IMG/VR virus record: IMGVR_UViG_3300037189_018453
Span: 1 to 64,000 of that record
Origin: a virus
Reading direction: 5' to 3' (one strand)
DNA length: 64,000 nucleotides
Shown piece by piece: positions 8,643 through 19,900 of the stretch. A program made the position numbers and the translations under genes. The first letter of the stretch is position 1, and every line of letters begins with the position of its first letter. A model generated the notes under the pieces. The model had not been told where the DNA came from and made no database searches. It worked only from the letters and a program-made list of their open reading frames with translations.

Positions 8643-9624
8643 GTATACTCTATATAGAATATTAACTGGTCGGTTGATTTTTTCATATTCTGGCAAAGAA
8701 TATTGTCTAATACAACCATCTAATCATATCAAATATCAGTCGAATATATTGTATAATAGTATTATTAATGATGAAAAATATAATGAATGGATTAGAGAAG
8801 AGAATTTAGAAAGATATATGATATTTTTAGGAGTATGGAATATGGAAATGTCAAATTATCTTAAAAAATCCAACAAGGATATAGAAGACCTAAAGGCCTC
8901 TCTCTATACGAATAGGTATAATAGTAATCAATCTAAACGCATAAGAAATCAGCTAGCAGGCATTAGAGACAGAGTTAATAACATTTATATGACACAACAA
9001 ACATATAAAGCACAAACTTTAGAGGGTTATGCTGAGAGCGTAAAAAATGAATTTATAATATCTAACACACTCTATCATAAAAAACGCAAAGTATTTAAAT
9101 CTATTAATAATTCTTATACATTATTTAGCTCATTATTATCAGAAATTAATCAACAAGTCATTAGTCCGCTATTGTATCGACAATTGGCTAGATCAGACTT
9201 ATGGAGATCTTATTGGACTATTAGTAAGGCAGATATTTTTAAGGGTCCTATTTCCGAATGGACAGATGAACAAAGATCTTTGGCTGGTTTTAGTAGCATG
9301 TATGATAGTGTTTTTAGTCATCCAGAAAAACCAACAGATTCTGTTATATCAGACGATGATATTTTGGATGGGTGGATGATTATACAATCTAGAACCAATG
9401 AAAAGAACAAACAGCAAGAAGAATTACTAAAGTCTAATCCTAAGTTGGGCAAGGCTCAAGAAGTATTCGTATTTACAGATAATGCTCAGTCTGCTTCTGA
9501 AATTATTGATATGAATTCTGGAGAAGCTATGGCCGCTATTAAGGAAAGATTTAGTAGCTTAGATAAGCATAAAGAATTAAAACATAGTCAATTACCAGAT
9601 ATACATGAATCTTTACAAAAATAA
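8626..9624 (+). CDS. Tail-assembly accessory protein (chaperone-region candidate)
   Basis: 332 aa, mostly helical and charged. The first 60 residues look like a small globular start (RILTGRLIFSYSGKEY), followed by long helices and a Gln/Lys-rich tail. It lies between the tail-tube genes and the tape-measure gene, where tail-assembly chaperones are normally encoded. No motif proves the role. It overlaps the small coiled-coil gene by 17 nt, which suggests coupled expression. Confidence 0.45.
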   Translation: MSNEIEYTLYRILTGRLIFSYSGKEYCLIQPSNHIKYQSNILYNSIINDEKYNEWIREENLERYMIFLGVWNMEMSNYLKKSNKDIEDLKASLYTNRYNSNQSKRIRNQLAGIRDRVNNIYMTQQTYKAQTLEGYAESVKNEFIISNTLYHKKRKVFKSINNSYTLFSSLLSEINQQVISPLLYRQLARSDLWRSYWTISKADIFKGPISEWTDEQRSLAGFSSMYDSVFSHPEKPTDSVISDDDILDGWMIIQSRTNEKNKQQEELLKSNPKLGKAQEVFVFTDNAQSASEIIDMNSGEAMAAIKERFSSLDKHKELKHSQLPDIHESLQK

Positions 9625-9661
9625 ACTATTATATTTTATATAGAAAAGGCATGGGATTATA

Positions 9662-9946
9662 ATGCATTACAATAATCAGCTCCTAGCAGAAATAGAAACC
9701 AAATTTAAAACAACTATGATTGGGGCATTAGCCAGATTTGAAGAGTCTTTTGGTCATTTATGGGAAGAGGAAGGTCCGGATCAACAAGAATATATTGATC
9801 TATGGGAATATACTCGTAACTCTATACTTAATAATGGCAACAGACAAATGAGATCAGCATTGGATGAGTTATCTAAACTATTATTTAACCAATATAAAAC
9901 TAAGTATACTTATAAGTTTAACAATAAGGACCAAGGAGAGAAATAA
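9662..9946 (+). CDS. Small hypothetical protein in tail-chaperone region
   Basis: 94 aa, helical, acidic in the middle (HLWEEEGPDQQEY) and basic towards the end. Its stop codon shares one base with the start of the next gene (TAATG), so the two are translationally coupled. No slippery heptamer followed by an extended frame is visible near its end, so I do not call a programmed frameshift. Function is unknown; location suggests tail assembly. Confidence 0.5.
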   Translation: MHYNNQLLAEIETKFKTTMIGALARFEESFGHLWEEEGPDQQEYIDLWEYTRNSILNNGNRQMRSALDELSKLLFNQYKTKYTYKFNNKDQGEK

Positions 9947-10848
9947 TGAAAACTAAAACGTTTAAGGCCACCGTTGATAATGTAGAGAGAGAATTGTTAG
10001 TAAAGACCCCATCACTAAATGATCAAAGAGAAGCTCAAAAGATCTATAATCAGGCTTTTACCGACGCGGTAAAAAGCAAAAGTGTAGTTAGAGCCAAACT
10101 AGATGATCTTCTACAGGATCAGGGATTATGGAATGATGAAAAACAGGCCAGATTTACTTCTCTGCAAAAAGAGCTATTAGACGGCGAAAAAAGGCTCGCT
10201 AAGGGCGGTTTTAGTCTTAATGAAGCCAAAGACCTTGCAGTTAAAATGAAGAGTATAAGAGATGAAATTCGAGACCTAATCAGTGTTAGAACCAGCTTAG
10301 ATAATCATAGTGCAGAAGGGCAAGCTGATAATGCTAGATTTAATTATTTAGTTAGTGTATGTGTGGTGTATAATGATACTAAACAGCCGTATTTTAATAA
10401 TATGGAAGACTACCTAAACAGGTCATCTGATACGGTAGCTGTATTGGGCGCTCAGAATTTGGCCAACATGCTATATGGATTGGATAATGACTATGAGTCG
10501 AATTTGCCAGAAAACAGATTTTTAAAGAAATATAAATTTGTTGATGAGAAACTACGATTCGTAGATAAGAAGGGAAGATTAATTGACGTAGATGGTCGGC
10601 TTATAGATGAAAGTGGAAGATTTATCGATGAGCACGGAAATTTTGTAGATAAGTATGGTAACAGAGTAAATGCCGAAGGCGATTATGTTGTTGAACCAGA
10701 ACCCTTTTTAGATGAAAATGGACAGCCAGTTATCTTAGAAGAAGACAAAACCAATGATATTAAACCACAAGAAAGTAAATCAGAGCCAGAAGATAAGCCA
10801 GTGGTCGCAGAAGATTCTGCTTCGCCTAATCCCTCAGTCTCTCAATAA
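9946..10848 (+). CDS. Tail-assembly-chaperone-like protein with seven-residue repeat
   Basis: 300 aa, directly upstream of the tape measure. Residues 1-190 are helical with the core YLVSVCVVYND (134-144) and a segment ANMLYGLDNDYESNLPENRF. Residues 198-247 carry about seven tandem seven-residue units of the form hydrophobic-[VI]-[DN]-x-x-G-[RN] (for example LIDVDGR, LIDESGR). The tail after residue 250 is acidic and Pro/Glu-rich, probably disordered. Gene position and helical N-domain fit a tape-measure chaperone; no frameshifted second product is evident. A terminator follows at 10880-10920. Confidence 0.55.
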   Translation: MKTKTFKATVDNVERELLVKTPSLNDQREAQKIYNQAFTDAVKSKSVVRAKLDDLLQDQGLWNDEKQARFTSLQKELLDGEKRLAKGGFSLNEAKDLAVKMKSIRDEIRDLISVRTSLDNHSAEGQADNARFNYLVSVCVVYNDTKQPYFNNMEDYLNRSSDTVAVLGAQNLANMLYGLDNDYESNLPENRFLKKYKFVDEKLRFVDKKGRLIDVDGRLIDESGRFIDEHGNFVDKYGNRVNAEGDYVVEPEPFLDENGQPVILEEDKTNDIKPQESKSEPEDKPVVAEDSASPNPSVSQ

Positions 10849-10879
10849 CTTTTACTTGGTTGGATTATATAACAATATT

Positions 10880-10920
10880 CCCAGTATAGATGTATTGTCT
10901 ATGCTGGGAGTATTTTTTTA
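10880..10920 (+). terminator. Rho-independent terminator before the tape-measure gene
   Basis: An 11-bp stem (10880-10890 with 10898-10908, one G-T wobble) closes a 7-nt loop and is followed by AGTATTTTTTTA. It is the clearest intrinsic terminator in the window and separates the chaperone-like gene from the tape measure. Its U-tract runs into a late-promoter-like box, so the tape measure probably begins a new transcription unit or receives extra transcription. Confidence 0.8.
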
Positions 10921-10926
10921 TAAATA
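10919..10926 (+). promoter_or_regulatory. T4-type late promoter box (TATAAATA)
   Basis: The octamer TATAAATA is identical to the T4 late-promoter consensus and ends 24 nt before the tape-measure ATG at 10951. It sits immediately after the terminator, a logical place for a promoter. In T4 such boxes are read by gp55 with the sliding clamp; neither gene is in this window, so use of the box is inferred from sequence and position. Confidence 0.65.
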
Positions 10927-10950
10927 GCTAATAGGTACAAATAAAATATT

Positions 10951-13900
10951 ATGGCACAAGCTTTTAATTTAACGGCACAGCTTAATCTTAGAGGACCCTC
11001 TAATGTTAAGAAAATTGTGGCAGACATTAGACGTGATCTTGGAACGGTTAATGCTAATGTGCAGTTTCGTCTAGATCCAACAGCCGTAAGAAATACATCA
11101 GCACTTAATTCTGCTTTACGAAATCTTAATACAACATTAGGGTCCACAACCACTAATGCTACTAATGCTGCTAGAGCCATTAGATCATTTGGTTCTGCTA
11201 TTAATAGCGTAAACATAAAAAATGTACCACAACAAATTAATGCTACAGTTGCTAGTATTAATAAGCTTAATAATACAGCAGCACAAAGTGGTAATAGCTT
11301 ATCTAGTGCTACTACAGAAATGCAGGAGTTCGGTAAGCAGGCCTATTTAGCCATTCGTAGATTTGCTGCATTTACTGGTGTAACTAGCGTTATTTTTGGG
11401 GTTACTAATGCCATATCATCAGGCATACAAGCTTTTATCGAATATGACAAACAATTTGTAAAATTACAACAGGTCACAGGCCAATCTGCCGCAGGACTAA
11501 AAACTCTAGCTGATACTATTACTAGTTTATCAACCCAGTTTGGTGTTGCGTCATCAGATATAACAGAAGTAGCTTCTACTTTAGTACAGGCCGGTTTGAC
11601 TGCTAAAGATACAGAAAAAGCACTCAAGGCTTTAACTCTTAGTTCTTTAGCTCCATCTTTTGACGATATGAATCAAACGGTAGAAGGTAGTATTGCTTTG
11701 ATGAGACAGTTCGGTATTAGTGCAGGAGATTTGGAAAAAGCATTAGGTTCAGTTAACTCAGTAGCAGCTCAGTTTGCTGTAGAATCTAGTGATATTATTA
11801 CTGCTATTCAGCGTACTGGTGGTGTGTTTGCCGCAGCAAGTAATGGTGTCAGTCAAGGTACGGACGCTTTAAATGAATTTATTGCTGTGTTTACTAGTGT
11901 ACGAGCTACTACTCGTGAAAGCGCTGAAACTATCGCCACTGGTTTACGAACTATTTTTACTCGCGTACAACGAGGAAGCACAATCAATGCTCTTAAACAA
12001 TTCGGAGTAGACTTAACAGACGCCGAGGGCAAATTCGTAGGAGCTTATAAGGCAGTAGAGCTATTGTCTAGTGGTCTTAGTAAATTAGATCCAAGAGATT
12101 TAAAGTTTTCACAAATAGTAGAAGAACTAGGCGGCTTCCGACAGATTGGTAAGGTTATCCCCCTTATTCAACAGTTTACAACTGCTCAAGAAGCATTAAA
12201 AGTAGCACAACGAGGACAAGGATCATTGGCATTAGATGCTGCTAAAGCACAAGAGTCTTTAGCTAATAAAGTTACTAAAGTAAAAGAAGAATTTTTTGCT
12301 TTGTTTAGAGAGATTGGTAGCTCTAAAGGTTTTCAAACTATGGTACGAGGAGCGCTTGATCTAACTAGTGCTTTAATCAAAGTTGCAGATAGCGTTAAAG
12401 GAATTATACCAGTACTAGGAGTATTAGCGGCATTTAAAGGAGCGTCTGCATTAACACAATTTGCTGCTGGATTTATAGGAGCAGCAAGACCAGGTAAAAA
12501 AAGTTCCGGAGGCATAATACGCAAATTTGCAACTGGAGGATTAGTTCCCGGAAGTGGAGAAGGAGATACCGTACCCGCTATGTTAAGTGCTGGAGAATTT
12601 GTAGTACGTAAACAGGCGGTAAAAGCAATAGGTGCTGCTAATCTTCATAGAATGAATAGATATGCTATTGGAGGATCAAGTAAAACAACAACAAAGAAAA
12701 AAAGAGCAGAGTGGAGTCCAGAACCAGCTGATATTCCATCGGATTTACCGACTGGAAGAAAAAAGAATTTTACTCACTTGCATTCTGCTCTGAGCATCAA
12801 TATCCCCCCTGCTTTAAAAGCACTATCTAAAAAGAAAGACCAAGGAAATCTTAGTCTTTTATATACAAATATGGGATTAGATTTGCCAGCAAATTGGAAT
12901 CTAAATTGGAATAAATCAAAAAAGGATAATTGGGGTGCTTTTTCAGATACATTAGGTAAATATATAGAAAGAAATCAGGTTTTTAAAACTCTTTTAGATA
13001 ATAAAAAGAAATATAGATTTCATAAGCGCTCAAACAGTCCAGCATATGGTGTTCTGAATGAGAATTGGGATAACATTCGTAAAAAATTAGGTCAAAAAGT
13101 TAAAAATCAGAGTGGAAAATTTTTTGATACTGACCCTGAAGTTGGAACGATTCTTCCTAGATTACTAACACAGTCCGTTAATGAAACTCTTGGACAAAAA
13201 TCTTCTAAAGCTAAGCAATTATTAAAGGGATTCAATGAAATTAGTGCCTATGCTGCAGGAAATACTCGTAGAGCGATTACCGGACCAATGAGAGAGGTAT
13301 TGAGTAGGTCTAATAGACCCAGATCAAAGCTTCAACGTAAAAGTATAGGAGGTTTCCCATTAGTAGACGATCTTCCAAACGCCCTAGGCTCCATGCTTCC
13401 TGTACCAGGACTCAAACAGGGATCTCCATTATATGAGATTATAAAAAATAGAGGAGGGGCACTTGATTATGATAGAACATTACAGAGAACCCTAGGAGAT
13501 AAGGCTTATAGTAGTGCTAAAACAGAGTCTCAAAAAGAAGCTGTATTAATGAAATTTTTTAGAGACCCATCAGCACGACTAAAAGATGCAAAAACAGCAC
13601 GACTCACACAATTTGGTAAACAATTACAAGAACTAATCAAAAAAGGCGTAATATCTCCTAGAAGTCTTTCTATAATTTCTAAATCAAAAAGAGTTCCTGG
13701 AATAGCAGAGCATATTCATGAGCTATTTGGCATCCCTGTGCAAAATATGGTGTTTACAGAAGGAGGGTCTAAAACTCCGGCTCTTGAAGCTATGAGGTCT
13801 AAAGGTCCAAGAATCAATAGAGTATCAAAAAATCTAGGAGGATTAATTCAAAGATTTGGTATTGGTGGAACACCCAAAAGTTTGGAAGAAATGTTGCCCA

Positions 13901-16900
13901 GTGAAATTTTGAAAGAAGCTGATAGACTAGGAATATCTGGTGCCTTTACAACTAGAGATATTCTTAAGAAACGCAAAGCATTAAATCCACAAGAATCAGC
14001 AATTAAAAAGAAACTATTTGCTGATATTATGGCTGCCAGAGGAATAGAAGCTCAACAACTAGAAAAGAATTCAGCTTTAGCATCAAATAGGTCTGTTGCT
14101 GTTGTGGGTCTAACTGGAGAAAGAACATCTTCAGAGATTATGACAGCAGGAGCTAAAGATGATAGTGGAACATCAGTAAGAGGTGTGCCAGTTACATTAC
14201 AAACAGGAGCCCTGCCTTCTGCAGTAGCAAAAAGAGTTCAAGCATTAATAAGGAACAGAATAGAAAGATTGGTAGCAGATGTTGGAACTCAAATAGCGAA
14301 GGCTGCTGGAACAACAGGAACAAGAAATAGAAAAGATATAAGAAGTATATCATCTAAAGATATAGAAGATATCGCTGGAGCTATTTTTGAAAGAGGCTTG
14401 GGTGCTGCTAATGTTAATTATGATCCATCAGCCATTGCTATAGACTTCCCATCTGGTTTAAATCCTAAAATAGCTAGTTTACTTGGTGTTGAACCTGGAG
14501 TAATGACTGATGCCACCAACAGAGCAACAAAATCGGCAGCTACAAGAAAAGTAACAGAAGGCCAATTTGATAGAGGTCGTTTAGAAGCAAGAGCAAGATT
14601 TGGACGATCTCAGTTTGCAAATGGTGGAGCTGTTGATACTTTAGAAAAATTTTATAAAGGAGAATCTTTAGTTGGTGGAGCGGCACTATCTCCAGAAAAT
14701 AAGAAAAAGATGACATCAGAGCAAAGAAAAATTGCCGCATCACAATTAAAAGATCTAAGGTCTTTAAGATCAGCCGCTCCATCACAATTATACAGTGCAA
14801 TATCGAGAACAGCTTTTGATTCAATGGCAGAACAGACTGGATTTAATAAAGATCCTAAAAACATAGCAACTTTGATAGGTAAAACATTTAAATCATCTAA
14901 TTTATTATCTACTAGTAAAAATTTTGCTAAAGCTAAATTGTTTCTAGATAATGCAGAAAGAGGTGAAGATAATTGGGGTGCTATGTTGGATATTAGTACT
15001 AAGAAAAATACTAAGGGTGTTGATGTTGTTCAGAGATTATCAGGGAGAAAAATCGATAAAACAAAACAAGAGATCGATCCAAGAACCGGAAAAATGAAAA
15101 CTTACTCTATGAAACCTCCAGAATCAGAGGAAGAGTTTACGTTATTTCCAGGATCCAAATTTAAAATTGAGTCTGCAAGATTCAATGAATTATTTGGAAA
15201 TAAAAATCTTAGAATGAGTGTTCAACAATTTGCTTTTGGTGGAGGAGTAGATGGTCAGGCAAACTTTGAAGATATGAAGAAAAAAATATTAGAAAAATAT
15301 CCACAAATTAATTTTAGAATCAGCAAGAGGAAAAGTACTCGTGGATTTGGCTATAATTTAATGGGAGGTTTAAAACAAGAAGGAGATAATGTTGGAAACT
15401 ATAGCGATTTCAAACAACCATCTAATTTAAAAGATTTAGAAGCTGCTGCTGATGATATGGCTAATAATCTATTATATAAGTATGGTCCAAATATTGATCC
15501 ATCATTATTAAAAAAATTACAGAAAACAAAGAGATTAGCAGCAGGAGGCTCCGTTCCTGCATTAGTTAGTAATGGTGAAGCCTATATCCCTCCAGATATT
15601 GCTAAAAGAATTGGTTCTAATACTTTATATAAAATGAATAGAGCCGATACTAATGGTATGACAGGTTTTTCTAATGGAGGTATCAGCATATTCAAGGGGC
15701 CGGGAAGCGGTACTAGCGACAGTATTCCTGCCAATTTACCAGTTGGTAGTTTTATACTAAGAGAAAAAGCAACTAAAGCATTAGGATTAAAATCTGGAGG
15801 AGCTGTTCAAAGGTTTGCTAGTGGAGGAAAACCAGAAAAGATGGCTGAGGCCGTCGCATCATTCGATCCTGTGACAAAATCAGCAGAAGAAGCAATCACC
15901 AAGCTTAATGCTGGTTTTACTAAGTTATTTAATGAATTAGTTAAAAAGGCTGAGGATGCTATCGGTGGGCCATTATCTACTTCTCAAAGAGAAAGTATAG
16001 CTAAAAAAGCACAAACTAACATACTTAAAGATTCTACATCTGGCATGGCTCCCGAACAGGCTACAGAAGTTCTTAACAGAGTAAAGGCTATGCAAGCCTC
16101 AACAGGTATATCTACCGGACCTGTTGCTTTTGCTACAATAAATAAGGCTGAAACAGGAGATCAAAAAGCTGCCAACATGGTTGCTGATGCTCAAGAGAAA
16201 CAAGTAGCAGCAATAGTAAAACAAATTAGAAGTATAGATAAAAATATATCGATTTCTGATGCCAAAGCTGCCGCTGAAAGAAGAGTGGCAGATGCTTGGG
16301 GTGGCTTATATAGACGAACAAAAACGGCTGAACAAAGCTCGTCTTTATTATCTAGAGCTATGGATAGTACTAGAGCAGCTATGAATAAAGCTCAAATGGC
16401 TATGGCTAAGCTTGATCAATCAGGTTTTAGTAGAGGTATGAGAGGTGTGGTTGGGGGTAATGTTGGTTTTTATGGTAGTATGGCAGTGGGTATGTTGGCT
16501 GGTCAAGGTGAAAGTTTTTTTGGCAAGAAAGATACTAATATTAATAATGCATCAAATGTCGCAGGATTTGAGGCTGGAGCGTCTACTTTTGCCACAGGAA
16601 TAGCAACAGCTAGTTCATTAGCTGTTATACCTGGTGTTGGTCCGTTTATAGCGGCAATAGTTCTTGGTACGACCGCGATAAAAGCATGGGTGGACGGAGT
16701 AAAAGCCGCTACAGAAGCTGCGTTAGAATTTGCTCTAAGAGAATCTAATAGAAAAGCAGAAAACTCTAGCGAAGCATTAGGTAAAGCTTTGGATAATTTA
16801 TCCAAAGATGTTAATAATGTTGATCTACAAAATTTAGTTAATACTAAATTACAAGAAAATATCAAAGATAATAATGAAGTATTTAATAATACATTTAATA

Positions 16901-19900
16901 CTGTACGTAATCAAGTTATAGACCGTAAAAAATCGGAGAGAACTTGGATGGAATGGGCTGGGGAATCCAGTGTTATTGCTCCAATGCTAGGCGAGGGAGA
17001 TACTACATTTAAACCAGAGTCTGTGAATAGTTTTTCTTTAACAGGCAAAGATTATGAGACTATGGCGAAAGATTTGGCTCCAAAGTATCAAGAAGCTAAT
17101 AGAGCAGCTATGGTCAATGTGGAGCGGGCTCTTCGTTCTGGTGTGGCCTTAAGTGGTCAAGAAGGAAAAGATTTAGCTACGGCACCGGAATATGCTAATG
17201 AAAGAATGGCCATAGTAGGATCTGATAGAGAAGCATTAGAAAAAATACTACCTTTAATGGCTAGGGAAGAAGAACTTAGAAAGTCTGGTAACGAAGCAGC
17301 AGCAAATCAAAAGCTAAGAGATAGAGAAGCTATTATTTCTGAGAGGATAAGAAACAATGCTTCTATCCAAGCGGCTAAAAAATCTATAGAATTAGCTAAA
17401 GCTATGGAAGAGGCCAATAGGGCAGGTAGACAATTAGCTCTTAGTTTTAATCAATTATATGACACTATCGGTCAGTCTATAAATAGAATACAGTTTGAAT
17501 CTAAAGCTAGACAGCAAGCCACCGCATCAAGCGTTAATGCTCTTAGAGGAAATGCTAGTATCGAAGAACTTGATTCAAAAGCCATTAATGTATTAGAAAA
17601 TCCATTAGCATATAAAAATGATCCTAAAGCGTTTAGATCAGCAGCAGATAGTGCTGCAAATATGCTAGGAGGTAAGCAAGGTCAAATGCTACGAGGAGCT
17701 GCAATAGCTTCTGTGGAACTTCCTGACAAAATGACTAATGCTATTGCTGAGAAGCTAAAGAATAATAAAAATTTGGAATTAGATGGCAAATCAGGAGCCG
17801 AAGCTGCCGCCGACATAGCAAAAGAAACCGGTATACAAGAGATAAAAAATCTTAATCTTCCTCCAGAAGTGACCTCTCAATTAATCAAACAGCTTGAGGC
17901 TAATATTAATAGTAGTCAAGAACAACTTAATAAGGATATGCAGGAGTCCGGAGGAGATCAACAAGCCGCATTAGATAAGTTTATTGATTCTATAAGAGAT
18001 ACTAGTAAATCTCTGGGAGAAATCGGAGCACGAGCAGTAGCAGAGAGCGTTGCCTTGCTAAAAGAAAGACAAAGAGCATTTAATCAATTCATCGAAAATG
18101 TTCAAGAAGCAGCAAAAGCGGCTAAATTAGCTGAAAATTATTTTAAGAGCGCTGATAAGATTAGATATCGCGGAAGTATGGATCTTAGAGAAGCACAAAC
18201 TGGTGTGGGAGAAAGCTTTGATGAAGCTAAGGCTAGATTTGATCAAGAAGTAGGAGCATTAACTGGTGGTATTACTGATCCGACCGCTATTCGTCAAAGT
18301 ATACAAAATCTAGAAAAACAAAGAGAGCAACAGCAAGAAGATCTTAAAAAAGCTAATGATGCCGGAGACGTTGACGAAGCCAAAAAACTAACGACAAATT
18401 TAACTGCTACTAATACTGCTCTTAATAATAACAGAGAAGCACTAGATAAATTAGCAGATAGTGCTGAATTAGCTCAAAAAGCTTTAGATGAAGTTAAAAA
18501 TATCAAAGGACTACAACAAGGTCGTGAAGACTTTGTGAATAAGTTATTAACTAGTACGCCTGAAGAGATGGAAAATCTTAATAATGCAATGGTAAGATTA
18601 CAAAGAAATCTATCTGGCGGATTAAATAATCCCGATAACCAAAGAGATGCTCGTAAAGCTTTTAACGAGACTCTTAGACGTACTGGTAGCGTCAGAGAAG
18701 CTTCCAAAGCAGGCAATACTGTATTAGCCGATCAGCGTAAAGAAACACTGGGACTAATGCAAGATCCTAACTTTAGAGCCATGCTTAGATTAAACATGAA
18801 AAATCAGCAGGGAATGTCTGATGTTGATATTGATCAGAGATTTAGACAGCAAGAAGCTACTCTTATGACTCAAATGGCTAGAGAGAGCGGACTTAGTGGC
18901 AACCCAATGGTACAACAAGCCATAGCAGCCAAAATGGATCCTAATGCTGATCCGGCAATGAAAAGAGCTTCCGAACAATTTTTGCAAACTGTTGGTTTAC
19001 AAGCAAAAGCAACAGAAGAACAAGGTCGCTTAGAATTAGCTAATGCCCAAAGACTACTTACTACAGCAACAGACGATTTGAATTTGAGTATTAAAAATCT
19101 AACAGATACTATTAATGCTAGTATGGGCTTGGATGTTGGCGCTAAAGGTGCTCCTGCTGGTATGGTAGCTCTAAATTATGGAATACCTAAGCCGATGGCT
19201 CCTATGATGGTTTCTAAGGGAGCTTTAGTTGATTTTAGTCCTAGGGGCAGTGATACCGTACCAGCCATGTTAACTCCCGGCGAATATGTTATTAATGCTA
19301 ATGCTACAGCAAAACACTTACCACTATTAGAGGCTATAAATAGTAATAAATACTCTAAAGGTGAAGAAGTATCTTATTTAGCTGATGGTGGTTCGGTTCC
19401 TAAAAATCCTCGTGAAGCTATAAGAGCAGAAAATCGTAAAAGATTTGAGCAAAGAAAAACAATGATGGCTCAAAGACGATCTCAGGTTCAATCTCAAAAA
19501 GAAGCTAGATTACCAACAGTAGAAGAAAAACAACAAAGACAACTAGAAGCTAAAAATAGGGCTGATTGGGCATCTAGTATGAATAATCCAAATAATGCTC
19601 CGTATCCTGGAAAAGGTAATGTTGACGCTATAAGAAATCAAATGAGTGATTTTAGAGGTAGAGCAAAAGCAGAAATCGATAGACTTATAAAAGAAGAAAA
19701 GCTATCGGAAGCTGAAGCTCTAGATAGAATTATCGCCAGTGAAAATAATAAATTATATACTCCAGACTTATTTTCTCCAGAAGATAATATTAATGTTAAT
19801 TTTGAAAGACATGAGAGAGAAGGTCGTCATACCAGTCCTTATGGAAATAAATTTGAGCGTTCTTGGAATACAGAACACAATAGAGAAACAGCAAGAAGAA

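Noticed and set aside
9900-10000. Programmed frameshift between chaperone-region genes, as in lambda-type tail chaperones
   Set aside because: No slippery heptamer was found near the junction and the downstream gene has its own coupled ATG (TAATG).
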